From Silanimonas sp965368785 (GTDB taxonomy: Bacteria > Pseudomonadota > Gammaproteobacteria > Xanthomonadales > Xanthomonadaceae): 9,796 nucleotides of DNA. A program made the translations under genes and the position numbers. The stretch spans positions 1 to 9,796 of the forward strand of contig CBDUOG010000068.1 of assembly GCA_965368785.1 (NCBI GenBank). Direction: 5' to 3'. Numbering within the stretch: the stretch's first letter is position 1; each line of letters starts with the position of its first letter. Shown piece by piece: positions 1-5,954 of the stretch. The notes below the pieces were generated by a model that did not search any database, had not been told where the DNA came from, and was given only the letters and a program-made list of their open reading frames with translations.

Positions 1-116
1 AAGCAGATCCCAGCTTTCGCTGGGATGACCTAATTGCACAGTGCTCGCTCGGCTTTGATGTTTCTGCGCTCGAAGAAGCAGCACGCTTAACTGATTTTGA
101 TTTGTCCCGCCATTGA
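1..116 (+). CDS. possible 3' end of an unidentified gene (truncated by window edge)
   Basis: One plus-strand frame is open from the left edge to a TGA at 114-116. It ends in a protein-like stretch: LGFDVSALEEAARLTDFD, then LSRH and the stop. The first codons run through a palindrome at 7-26 and read DPSFRWDD, the translation expected of a dispersed GAAA-loop hairpin repeat in this frame. The frame may therefore be a genuine C-terminus extended or altered by a repeat, or chance openness. About 38 residues are visible and I recognise no family. The amphipathic, acidic tail looks more like coding sequence than the DNA after it. Confidence is low because no start, ribosome-binding site or domain can be seen. 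Confidence 0.35.
   Translation, partial: ADPSFRWDDLIAQCSLGFDVSALEEAARLTDFDLSRH
7..26. repeat. short palindromic repeat (8-bp stem, 4-nt loop)
   Basis: The arms ATCCCAGC (7-14) and GCTGGGAT (19-26) are perfectly complementary around TTTC, which is a GAAA tetraloop when read on the minus strand. From general knowledge, hairpins of this form with a following GAC are common dispersed intergenic repeats in proteobacterial genomes. Only one copy lies in this window, so its dispersed nature is inferred. It has no T-run, so it is not a clear intrinsic terminator. Confidence 0.5.
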
Positions 117-173
117 ATCGCACCCGCGGGCGCGAAGATTGGGCCCGACAGGAGCGAGGGAGGGACCCCGAGC

Positions 174-207
174 ATCGCCGATTGGACATGGATGTCCAAC
201 CGGCGAT
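174..207. repeat. near-perfect 16-bp inverted repeat
   Basis: The arms 174-189 and 192-207 pair at 15 of 16 positions (one mismatch, 181 with 200) around a 2-base centre. The core is GGACATGGATGTCC. As RNA the very short centre would open a few pairs to form a long, stable hairpin. There is no T-run on either side, so intrinsic termination is unlikely. The structure is typical of dispersed palindromic intergenic repeats, but that class assignment is inference because only this copy is visible. Confidence 0.6.
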
Positions 208-278
208 CCCTGAGCGACTGCGGCGGGATATTGGTTTTCTGAGCTGTACTCAGGGCGATTCAGGCGGAAGCGTTTTTC

Positions 279-302
279 GCCCTTTTGCCGCTACAAAAGG
301 GC
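279..302. repeat. 9-bp inverted repeat
   Basis: GCCCTTTTG (279-287) and CAAAAGGGC (294-302) are perfectly complementary around a 6-base loop, CCGCTA. A TTTTT run precedes it on the plus strand at 273-277. There is no following T-tract on the plus strand, and on the minus strand the bases after the stem include AAAAACG, so it does not make a standard terminator. It lies in the same non-coding block as the 174-207 dyad and may belong to the same repeat unit. Confidence 0.5.
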
Positions 303-489
303 AATCAATCGCATCAAGGGTAGTGAAGATTTACGAAAGAGAAAGGGCGTCGCGAGGTGCTAAGGAATGCGGGGAATACATCCTTTCGTGCGAATTATTA
401 GCGAGTGACTGAGTCCAAAGCGCAAACGAAGAAGGCATACACAAAACAGGCGCGGGATGCATGCAGATGCACCCAAAGCAACTCAGTAA

Positions 490-1416
490 CTAACGTGCGG
501 CAAAAACGCCCTCAATCTCAACGTCTAACTCACGCCGACAAATGTCACCGCGCAAGAAAATAACGTGACTTGCCGGAACATCCGTTGCGGCTAAGGCCTC
601 CTGGGCAAATGCCAGATCCTTTGGATTGCGCAGGTACACGCGCAAAATATCGCAGCCGGCCAGCGTGAACTGGCGACCACTACGCTGAGTGCCGACTTCA
701 AGCAGCGCACGCAAATTGCTCAGTGCTTCGGTGATCTGCGCTTTGCTATCGCCAGTATGTTGTGACTCATGGCCGGTAATGCTGGCGGTGCCAGATGCCA
801 ATAAGCGCGCGATGGCCAGATCGTGATTGATAATTGCGCCGCGTGAAAAACCCGGCGCTACCGGGCCGAAGTCTTTGGGATACTGCCATGCGGGTGTTTG
901 CCGCGGATTCTCTAATGCGATTGCCGGCTTTGCCGCGCACAATGCGACGATTTTGATGCGACCCTTGATGCCGTCGCCGCCGATTGCGGTGGCCGCCGGC
1001 GGTGGGTCATTGAACATGCCGTCAACTGCTTTCGCCCGGCCCACACAAAACTGCCGATAGCGCTCCTGATCACCTTCACCCTCATTGATCCGGTCAAAGT
1101 AATTCCAAATTCGAATCAGGTAAGGATGCGAAGACGGGCGCACGGCGGCCAACAGTCTTTCGTATGCTTCCTGGGTGGCTGCCGCAATATCGCCATCGCG
1201 CTCTTCAACAGTCAGCGCGGTCATCGCAAAATCCATGGTGTGCGCAAAGCACGCACCTTCGGTTTCGGCGGACTCGACAATTTCACCGTCAATCCAGCTT
1301 TCGAATTCGGCTCCAGCCAATCGAGTGCACGGCAGTTGCAGCGGGTTTTTGGAGACATTAGCGCCGAAGGCGAAAGGCAAAAGGGCCATGTCGTCGGCTA
1401 AATTACGGATTTGCAT
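490..1416 (-). CDS. XanB2/FkbO/Hyg5-family chorismatase (3-/4-hydroxybenzoate synthase)
   Basis: This is a 308-residue protein of the chorismatase family, which hydrolyses chorismate. In Xanthomonas the homologue XanB2 yields 3- and 4-hydroxybenzoate for xanthomonadin pigment and ubiquinone. Family signatures appear in order: RIWNYFDRIN (102-111), RYRQFCVGRAKA (119-130), PAATAIGG (140-147), LENPRQTPAWQYP (168-180), FSRGAI (190-195), SGTASITGHESQH (208-220) and the C-terminal CRRELDVEIEGV (293-304). The C-terminal half has the RidA/YjgF-like fold known for the family. Glu300 and Glu302 lie in the motif holding the family's catalytic glutamate. Cys293, seven residues before Glu300, recalls the cysteine of the 3-hydroxybenzoate-forming Hyg5 type, though I rely on memory for that. 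I chose the ATG at 1416, not the longer frame from 1590, because the extension covers hemF and lacks family character. No clear Shine-Dalgarno sequence precedes it. No xanthomonadin genes are adjacent. Confidence 0.88.
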   Translation of the reverse strand: MQIRNLADDMALLPFAFGANVSKNPLQLPCTRLAGAEFESWIDGEIVESAETEGACFAHTMDFAMTALTVEERDGDIAAATQEAYERLLAAVRPSSHPYLIRIWNYFDRINEGEGDQERYRQFCVGRAKAVDGMFNDPPPAATAIGGDGIKGRIKIVALCAAKPAIALENPRQTPAWQYPKDFGPVAPGFSRGAIINHDLAIARLLASGTASITGHESQHTGDSKAQITEALSNLRALLEVGTQRSGRQFTLAGCDILRVYLRNPKDLAFAQEALAATDVPASHVIFLRGDICRRELDVEIEGVFAAR

Positions 1417-1449
1417 CGTTTTAATGCTGAAAATGACTCTGGGCTGGCG

Positions 1450-1480
1450 AGTATAGCCCGAGCGCCCGCTATCATGTCCA
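1450..1480 (-). promoter_or_regulatory. candidate promoter for the chorismatase gene
   Basis: The minus strand carries TATACT (1455-1450), five of six matches to the -10 consensus. Upstream, TGGACA (1480-1475, spacer 19) or GACATG (1478-1473, spacer 17) could serve as a -35. Transcription would begin near 1443, giving a leader of about 26 bases before the ATG at 1416. The -10 is good and the -35 is weak, so this is a candidate only. A weaker plus-strand -10 (TATCAT, 1470-1475) in the same gap could serve hemF. Confidence 0.38.
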
Positions 1481-1503
1481 TATTGAAACGGAGAATCGCT
1501 GCG

Positions 1504-2439
1504 ATGAGTTCGAACGATACGGCACAGGCGCCTGACTATGCTGCGGTGGTGGCCTATTTGCAGGGCCTGCAAGACCGAATCTGCACGCAATTGGCGCAGG
1601 TCGATGGTCAGGCCAGCTTCGCCGAGGATGCCTGGCAGCGTGCAGAGGGCGGTGGCGGCCGAACGCGCGTGCTCAGTGGCGGTGGTGTGTTTGAGCAGGC
1701 CGGTGTGGGCTTTTCCGAGGTGTCCGGATCGCAGCTTCCGGCTTCAGCGACCGCCCATAGACCGCAATTGGCCGGGGCACCGTGGCGTGCAGTAGGGGTC
1801 TCACTGGTCGTTCACCCGCAAAATCCGTACGTGCCGACTGCGCATGCCAATGTGCGTTTTTTCGAGGCGCGTCCAGCGGGTGCCGATCCGATCTGGTGGT
1901 TTGGCGGCGGCTTTGATCTCACCCCGTTTTATCCGTTTGATGAAGATGTGCGGCACTGGCATCAAACTGCAAAGGATCTTTGCGCCCCCTTCGGCCCCGG
2001 GCGTTATGCAGAACACAAGCAATGGTGCGACCAATACTTCTACTTAAAGCACCGACAAGAGTGTCGCGGGGTCGGCGGCTTGTTTTTTGATGACCTGTCC
2101 GGCGACGGTTTTGAACGCAGCTTTGCCTACCAGCGGGCAGTTGGCGATGGTTTTCTGGATGCATATCTGCCGATTGTCGAGCGACGGAAAGCCTGCGAAT
2201 TCGGCGAGCGCGAACGCGAGTTTCAGCTGTATCGTCGCGGTCGCTATGTAGAGTTCAATCTGGTCTGGGACCGGGGCACCTTATTCGGACTGCAGTCCGG
2301 TGGCCGCACCGAGTCGATTTTGATGAGCCTGCCGCCGCGGGTTCGATTTGAGTACGGCTATCAAGCCGCCCCCGGATCAGCCGAGGCACGCTTGAGCGAA
2401 TATTTGGTCGCTAGGGACTGGTTGGCTGAGTTCAGTTGA
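1504..2439 (+). CDS. hemF: oxygen-dependent (aerobic) coproporphyrinogen III oxidase
   Basis: This cytosolic haem-pathway enzyme decarboxylates two propionates of coproporphyrinogen III to give protoporphyrinogen IX, using O2. The 311-residue length matches proteobacterial HemF (about 300). Family motifs are intact: GGGRTRVLSGGGVFEQAGV (50-68), VVHPQNPYVPTAHANVRFF (102-120), WWFGGGFDLTPFYPFDEDV (131-149), RGVGGLFFDDL (188-198), and FNLVWDRGTLFGLQSGGR (261-278) followed by TESILMSLPP. The ATG at 1504 has GGAG at 1490-1493 and gives the usual N-terminus. An in-frame ATG at 1474 would add ten residues, and a TTG at 1411 would run into the divergent chorismatase gene. The gene diverges from the chorismatase and converges on polA. 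No T-run terminator follows on the plus strand, so transcripts may run antisense into the structured RNA locus downstream. Confidence 0.97.
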   Translation: MSSNDTAQAPDYAAVVAYLQGLQDRICTQLAQVDGQASFAEDAWQRAEGGGGRTRVLSGGGVFEQAGVGFSEVSGSQLPASATAHRPQLAGAPWRAVGVSLVVHPQNPYVPTAHANVRFFEARPAGADPIWWFGGGFDLTPFYPFDEDVRHWHQTAKDLCAPFGPGRYAEHKQWCDQYFYLKHRQECRGVGGLFFDDLSGDGFERSFAYQRAVGDGFLDAYLPIVERRKACEFGEREREFQLYRRGRYVEFNLVWDRGTLFGLQSGGRTESILMSLPPRVRFEYGYQAAPGSAEARLSEYLVARDWLAEFS

Positions 2440-2486
2440 TCGCTGCTTCACGCCCCCGCTCGCTGGAAATGGCATGGATCTGACGC

Positions 2487-2525
2487 AAATAAAAACCCCG
2501 CGAGCCAGGGGAAGCTCGCGGGGTT
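2487..2525 (-). terminator. intrinsic terminator of the polA-adjacent small RNA
   Basis: The arms 2494-2505 and 2514-2525 form a perfect 12-bp GC-rich stem (AACCCCGCGAGC on the plus strand) with an 8-base loop. On the minus strand the stem is followed by a T-rich tail, TTTTTATTTG (2495-2486, its first two bases within the stem). The T-tract lies only on the minus-strand side, so this ends leftward transcription (small RNA and any polA readthrough) and not hemF. Confidence 0.85.
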
Positions 2526-2606
2526 AGGGGGGAGAGAGCTGGTTAGGGGGAACCAGAACTCTTGGAGACGCACCTAGGGGAAGGTGCATCTCCTACAACG
2601 GACCTT
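2487..2606 (-). ncRNA. candidate sX13-like small RNA with C-rich loops, downstream of polA
   Basis: Read on the minus strand, this stretch folds into successive hairpins. The first has arms 2565-2575 and 2582-2592 (one mismatch) with loop TCCCCT. The second has arms 2539-2544 and 2551-2556 with loop CCCCCT, extendable by four pairs past a 2-base bulge. A single-stranded linker CTCCCCCCT (2534-2526) follows, then a 12-bp terminator hairpin with loop TTCCCCTG and a T-rich tail. Every unpaired segment is C-rich, the hallmark of Xanthomonas sX13, which targets G-rich sites near mRNA starts and is about 115 nt long. The location, downstream of and co-oriented with polA, is also where Spot 42 (enterics) and ErsA (Pseudomonas) lie. 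The 5' end is inferred from a TACAAC -10-like box (2618-2613), giving a transcript of about 120 nt. If transcription starts further upstream, a further 12-bp hairpin would be included. The structure is seen; the family name is inferred. Confidence 0.68.
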
Positions 2607-2621
2607 GCATCCGTTGTAGGA
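2591..2621. repeat. perfect 12-bp inverted repeat at the 5' edge of the small RNA
   Basis: TCCTACAACGGA (2591-2602) and its exact complement (2610-2621) flank a 7-base loop. On the minus strand the upstream arm contains TACAAC (2618-2613), a possible -10 box, and the proposed start at 2606 falls in the loop. It could be an operator over the promoter, or a 5' hairpin of a longer RNA. Its 2591-2593 bases also pair in the neighbouring C-loop hairpin, so the two structures compete at their base. Confidence 0.6.
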
Positions 2622-2640
2622 CATGAGACCACGCGGCACA

Positions 2641-2678
2641 TGACAAGTTCGTGAATATGACAATTAGTGAACTTGTCG
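2641..2678. promoter_or_regulatory. 9-bp dyad upstream of the small RNA, possible operator
   Basis: GACAAGTTC (2642-2650) and GAACTTGTC (2669-2677) are perfectly complementary around an 18-base AT-rich centre. It sits between the polA stop and the proposed small-RNA promoter. It has no T-tract, which argues against a polA terminator. The two half-sites about 27 bases apart could be bound by a dimeric regulator. The promoter here is not resolved: minus-strand TTGTCA elements (2663-2658 and 2646-2641) have no well-spaced -10. Confidence 0.4.
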
Positions 2679-2714
2679 GTTCAGCAAACATTCACGCCGG
2701 GGAACGCCCCGTGG

Positions 2715-5450
2715 TTAGTGCGCTTCGTCCCAATTAGCGCCTACCCCTGTATCGACAATCAGGGGCACACTAAGTTCAGCGGCGGAAGCCATAATTTCTT
2801 GAATTTTCGTCGTCGCAGTCTCAACGATACTGAGATTGACTTCAAACACCAATTCATCGTGTACCTGCATCAGCATCGAGATGTCCGGGTTGTCCTCGCC
2901 GATCCACTGATGCACGCCAAGCATGGCGCGTTTGATGATGTCTGCGGCGGTACCTTGCATCGGTGCATTAATTGCCGCTCGCTCAGCACCCGCACGTTGA
3001 TTGGCATTGCGTGAGGCGATCATGTCTAAGTGCAAGCGCCTTCCAAATAAGGTTTCGACGTAACCGTGTTCACGGGCGAATTCGCGAGTGCGCTCCATAT
3101 AATCGCGCACACCCGGGTAGCGCTTGAAGTACTGCGCGATGTAATCCTGCGCATCGCCGCGGGCAATGTGTAACTGACGTGCCAGACCGAAGGCACTCAT
3201 GCCGTACATCAGACCAAAGTTAATTGCTTTGGCCGCGCGGCGTTGGTCGGCACTGACTTCCTCCAAGCTCACATCAAATACTTCCGCGGCAGTGGCTCGA
3301 TGCACGTCCTGTCCGCTACGAAATGCCCTGAGCAAGCCCGGGTCCTGCGACAGATGAGCCATGATCCGAAGTTCAATCTGCGAGTAATCGCAGGCCAGTA
3401 CTTGCCGGCCCTCAGGTGCAATAAATGCTTTGCGTACACGTCGCCCGTCTTCGGTGCGGATCGGGATGTTTTGCAGGTTCGGATCGGACGAGGATAGGCG
3501 ACCGGTAGCTGCCCCGGCCTGATGGTAGCTGGTGTGCACTCGCCCGGTTTGCGGGTTGACCATTTCCGGCAGTTTCTCGGTATAGGTGCTGCGTAGCTTC
3601 GCCATGCCACGGTACTCGAGAATCATCCGCGGCAACTCATGCTCGTCGGCGATCGCCTCGAGCGCTTCTTCGTTGGTCGATGGTTGGCCCTTGGGTGTTT
3701 TGACCAAAGCGGACAAACCCATCTCATCAAACAGCAAGGCGCCGAGTTGTTTGGGGCTGTCCAAATTAAAGGTACGCCCGGCCAGAGCGTAGGCATTTTG
3801 TTCGATCAAGTGCATGCGTTTGGCAAGGTCGGTGCTCTGACGCTTGAGCTCGGCACTATCAAGCAGTACTCCATTGGCTTCAATGCGCTCGAGCACCGGC
3901 ACCAGCGGCATTTCTATATCCGTATAAACCTGCATCAGACTCGGTATTTTTTGCAGCTGGCCTTGCAACTCACGATGTAGACGCAAAGTGATATCCGCAT
4001 CTTCAGCGGCGTAGTCGAGAGCTTCTTCCAGTTGCACTTGAGCAAAGGAAATTTGCTTGGCGCCCTTGCCCGCTACATCGGTGAACTTGATTGTGTCGTA
4101 GTTCAAATGCCGCTTTGCCAGCGAGTCCATATCGTGACGTTGCAAACCGGCTGCTAAAACAAACGAGGCCAGCATCGTGTCCTGGGTATAGCCTTGAACA
4201 CTGACGCCATGACGTCGCAGTACATGCAGATCGTACTTTCCGTTCTGGCCGAGCTTGGCCTTTTCGGGGTTCTCTAATGCGGGTTTGAGCGCATCCAGCA
4301 CTTCCTGCATCGGCAATTGCTCCGGTGCCCCCGGATACACGTGAGCCAGCGGGATATAGCACGCTTCGCCCGGCTTTACGCACAAACTAATGCCGACCAG
4401 CCCGGCTTGCATGGAATCCAAGGCGTCGGTTTCGGTGTCAAAGCAAATAAGATCGGCCTGCGCAATTTTTTCAATCCACTTGGCCAGGGCCTGGCGTTCC
4501 AGGATCAATTCGTAACGACCTTTTTCGGCGAGCACCGGATCTAAAGGCGCTGCCGGTGTTTCGGCCACTGCCGCTGGACGGCCAGTGGCTTGCACTGGCG
4601 CCGCATCACCGTTCAGATCGCGCAGAGCCTGATGAAAACCATACTGCGTGTACAGTTCGGCCAAGCGCTCCTTAAAGGCATCCTGCAGCTTTAAGTCCTG
4701 CAGTGTCTGAGGCAACTCGACGTCGGTCTTAATCGTCACTAATTGCCGATTTAACGGCAGGCGATCCAGCGCGCCGCGTAAATTCTCGCCGATCTTGCCC
4801 TTGATCTGATCAGCGCTGGCGATCACTTGATCCAGCGTGTCGTATTCGGCCAACCATTTTGCCGCTGTTTTCGGACCGCATTTGTCGACACCGGGAATGT
4901 TATCTACGGCATCGCCCATTAAAGACAGGTAATCAACAATCTGATCGGCGCGCACGCCAAACTTCTCGATCACTTTCTCGTCAGTATCCATCCGCGAGTT
5001 GCTCATTGTATTGACCAGCGCAACCCCGGGCCGGACTAATTGCGCGAAATCCTTATCCGAAGTCGAGATTTCGACATCAATATTCTTCTCGTGCGCCTGC
5101 AGCGCTAATGTGCCGATTACATCGTCGGCTTCGACGCCCGGTATCCGCAGTATCGGCATGCCCAGCGCTTCAACGATGGCCAGCATCGGCTCGATCTGAC
5201 CGCGCAGGTCATCGGGCATCGGCGGGCGGTTTGCTTTGTAATCGGGGTACAAATCGTCGCGAAACGTCGGGCCCGGCGCGTCCAGCACAAATGCCGCGTA
5301 GTCGGGCTTAGCCTTGAGCGTGGTGCGCAACATATTAACCACCCCGAATAAGGCGCCGGTGGGGCTTCCGTCGGGGCCGGTTAGTGGCGGCAGGGCATGA
5401 AAGGCTCGATACAAATACGACGAACCGTCAATGAGAACCAGTTTTGACAT
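2715..5450 (-). CDS. polA: DNA polymerase I
   Basis: This is the 911-residue repair and Okazaki-fragment polymerase. Residues 1 to about 290 form the 5' nuclease/flap endonuclease domain, starting MSKLVLIDGSSYLYRAFHA, with the helix-hairpin-helix region near DNIPGVDKCGPKTAAKW (183-199). The 3'-5' proofreading domain (about 310-515) keeps its acidic motifs: DTET (338-341), NGKYD (403-407) and YAAEDADI. The polymerase domain has motif A (DYSQIELR), the O-helix (RRAAKAINFGLMYG) and motif C (HDE, 864-866), so all three activities should be intact. The ATG at 5450 has AAGGAAA six bases upstream; the frame extends to 5501, but the added residues lack the family N-terminus. E. coli Pol I is 928 residues. 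The gene diverges from the DUF2782 gene and is followed on the same strand by the small RNA. Confidence 0.98.
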   Translation of the reverse strand: MSKLVLIDGSSYLYRAFHALPPLTGPDGSPTGALFGVVNMLRTTLKAKPDYAAFVLDAPGPTFRDDLYPDYKANRPPMPDDLRGQIEPMLAIVEALGMPILRIPGVEADDVIGTLALQAHEKNIDVEISTSDKDFAQLVRPGVALVNTMSNSRMDTDEKVIEKFGVRADQIVDYLSLMGDAVDNIPGVDKCGPKTAAKWLAEYDTLDQVIASADQIKGKIGENLRGALDRLPLNRQLVTIKTDVELPQTLQDLKLQDAFKERLAELYTQYGFHQALRDLNGDAAPVQATGRPAAVAETPAAPLDPVLAEKGRYELILERQALAKWIEKIAQADLICFDTETDALDSMQAGLVGISLCVKPGEACYIPLAHVYPGAPEQLPMQEVLDALKPALENPEKAKLGQNGKYDLHVLRRHGVSVQGYTQDTMLASFVLAAGLQRHDMDSLAKRHLNYDTIKFTDVAGKGAKQISFAQVQLEEALDYAAEDADITLRLHRELQGQLQKIPSLMQVYTDIEMPLVPVLERIEANGVLLDSAELKRQSTDLAKRMHLIEQNAYALAGRTFNLDSPKQLGALLFDEMGLSALVKTPKGQPSTNEEALEAIADEHELPRMILEYRGMAKLRSTYTEKLPEMVNPQTGRVHTSYHQAGAATGRLSSSDPNLQNIPIRTEDGRRVRKAFIAPEGRQVLACDYSQIELRIMAHLSQDPGLLRAFRSGQDVHRATAAEVFDVSLEEVSADQRRAAKAINFGLMYGMSAFGLARQLHIARGDAQDYIAQYFKRYPGVRDYMERTREFAREHGYVETLFGRRLHLDMIASRNANQRAGAERAAINAPMQGTAADIIKRAMLGVHQWIGEDNPDISMLMQVHDELVFEVNLSIVETATTKIQEIMASAAELSVPLIVDTGVGANWDEAH

Positions 5451-5550
5451 TGCCAATTTCCTTGGTGCAAGTGACCATTCTACGGAACCGCACTTGAGCA
5501 TGCGCCTTTTACTTGCGATGCTACTGATCTGATTATTCTGGAGGTGGCCA

Positions 5551-5931
5551 ATGAAAGCCTTGATGTTGCTGAGTCTGGCATTAGCTGCCTATTCCGTACA
5601 GGCGCAAGAAACTGATGCTAAGGCGAGCGCGGCCGCCGACGATCCGCAACCGCAAAGCGATGGCAGCTTGAAGCAAGACGTCCCGATCCCGGAAAAGAAA
5701 CTTGCTCCATTCACCGATGAAAGCGTACCCACGGTGACCATTCGCACCGAAGCCAACGGCGATCGAGTTGAGGAATACCGATTGAACGGCCAAATCACCA
5801 TGGTTCGGGTAATGCCCGAAAGAGGCCCTGCGTATGAACTGGTCGATCAAAACGGCGACGGTCGCCTCGATCGCGCCGATGCGCCAGCTGGAATCGCCCC
5901 GGTGTACTGGACCGTGTATTCATGGGACTGA
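5551..5931 (+). CDS. DUF2782 family secreted/periplasmic protein
   Basis: The product is 126 residues with an N-terminal signal peptide (hydrophobic 3-17, likely cleavage after VQA at 16-18), then a low-complexity Ala/Asp/Gln/Pro linker (about 19-45). The conserved C-terminal domain (about 58-126) contains TVTIRTEANGDRVEEYRLNG and ends in PVYWTVYSWD. This fits DUF2782, a gammaproteobacterial family of unknown function commonly encoded next to polA, as here. Residues 99-110, DQNGDGRLDRAD, match the spacing of an EF-hand-like calcium loop (Asp/Asn at 1, 3, 5, 9 and 12), though no flanking helices are evident. GGAGGT (5540-5545) supports the ATG. The gene diverges from polA across 100 bases and is followed 23 bases later by dctQ, so cotranscription with the TRAP genes is possible. 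The function is unknown. Confidence 0.85.
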   Translation: MKALMLLSLALAAYSVQAQETDAKASAAADDPQPQSDGSLKQDVPIPEKKLAPFTDESVPTVTIRTEANGDRVEEYRLNGQITMVRVMPERGPAYELVDQNGDGRLDRADAPAGIAPVYWTVYSWD

Positions 5932-5954
5932 GCTAGACAGCAGGCATTTTGCAC

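Larger units (their letters stand above)
117..489. other. non-coding stretch with several palindromes
   Basis: I see no credible gene here. A 99-codon frame (113-412, plus) exists but has no ribosome-binding site, overlaps the end of the preceding frame and has a composition dominated by Arg, Glu and Gly. It runs straight through two strong inverted repeats. The region contains a 16-bp-arm dyad (174-207) and a 9-bp-arm dyad (279-302), annotated separately. The last part (about 410-489) shows no structure beyond a small TGCAT/ATGCA dyad near 459-470, and no T-tract terminator for the minus-strand gene ending at 490. The impression is of repeat-derived intergenic DNA. Confidence 0.5.
2440..2714. 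other. hemF-polA intergenic region, no protein gene
   Basis: These 275 bases between the convergent hemF and polA genes hold no credible reading frame but are densely packed with dyads. They contain a minus-strand structured RNA with an intrinsic terminator (2487-2606), a 12-bp dyad at its 5' edge (2591-2621), and a 9-bp dyad with an 18-base centre (2641-2678). A 5-bp CGGGG/CCCCG hairpin (2698-2711) sits just after the polA stop without a T-tract. Confidence 0.7.

Noticed and set aside
113..412. 99-codon plus-strand frame in the left intergenic block
   Set aside because: It has no ribosome-binding site and an odd Arg/Glu/Gly-rich composition, runs through two strong palindromes and overlaps the preceding frame.
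1411..1503. Longer hemF start (TTG at 1411 or ATG at 1474)
   Set aside because: The ATG at 1504 has GGAG upstream and matches the usual HemF N-terminus; the TTG would run over the start of the divergent chorismatase gene.
1417..1590. N-terminal extension of the chorismatase to 1590
   Set aside because: The added residues overlap the hemF coding region and do not resemble the family; family-like sequence begins after the ATG at 1416.
2698..2711. Terminator just after the polA stop
   Set aside because: Only a 5-bp stem (CGGGG/CCCCG) with no T-tract; too weak to call.
3243..4544. Several 70-126-codon frames within polA on both strands
   Set aside because: These are antisense or out-of-frame shadows of a fully intact polA and have no family features.
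5451..5501. N-terminal extension of DNA polymerase I to 5501
   Set aside because: AAGGAAA lies correctly before the ATG at 5450, and family members begin just before the VLIDGSSYLYRA motif.
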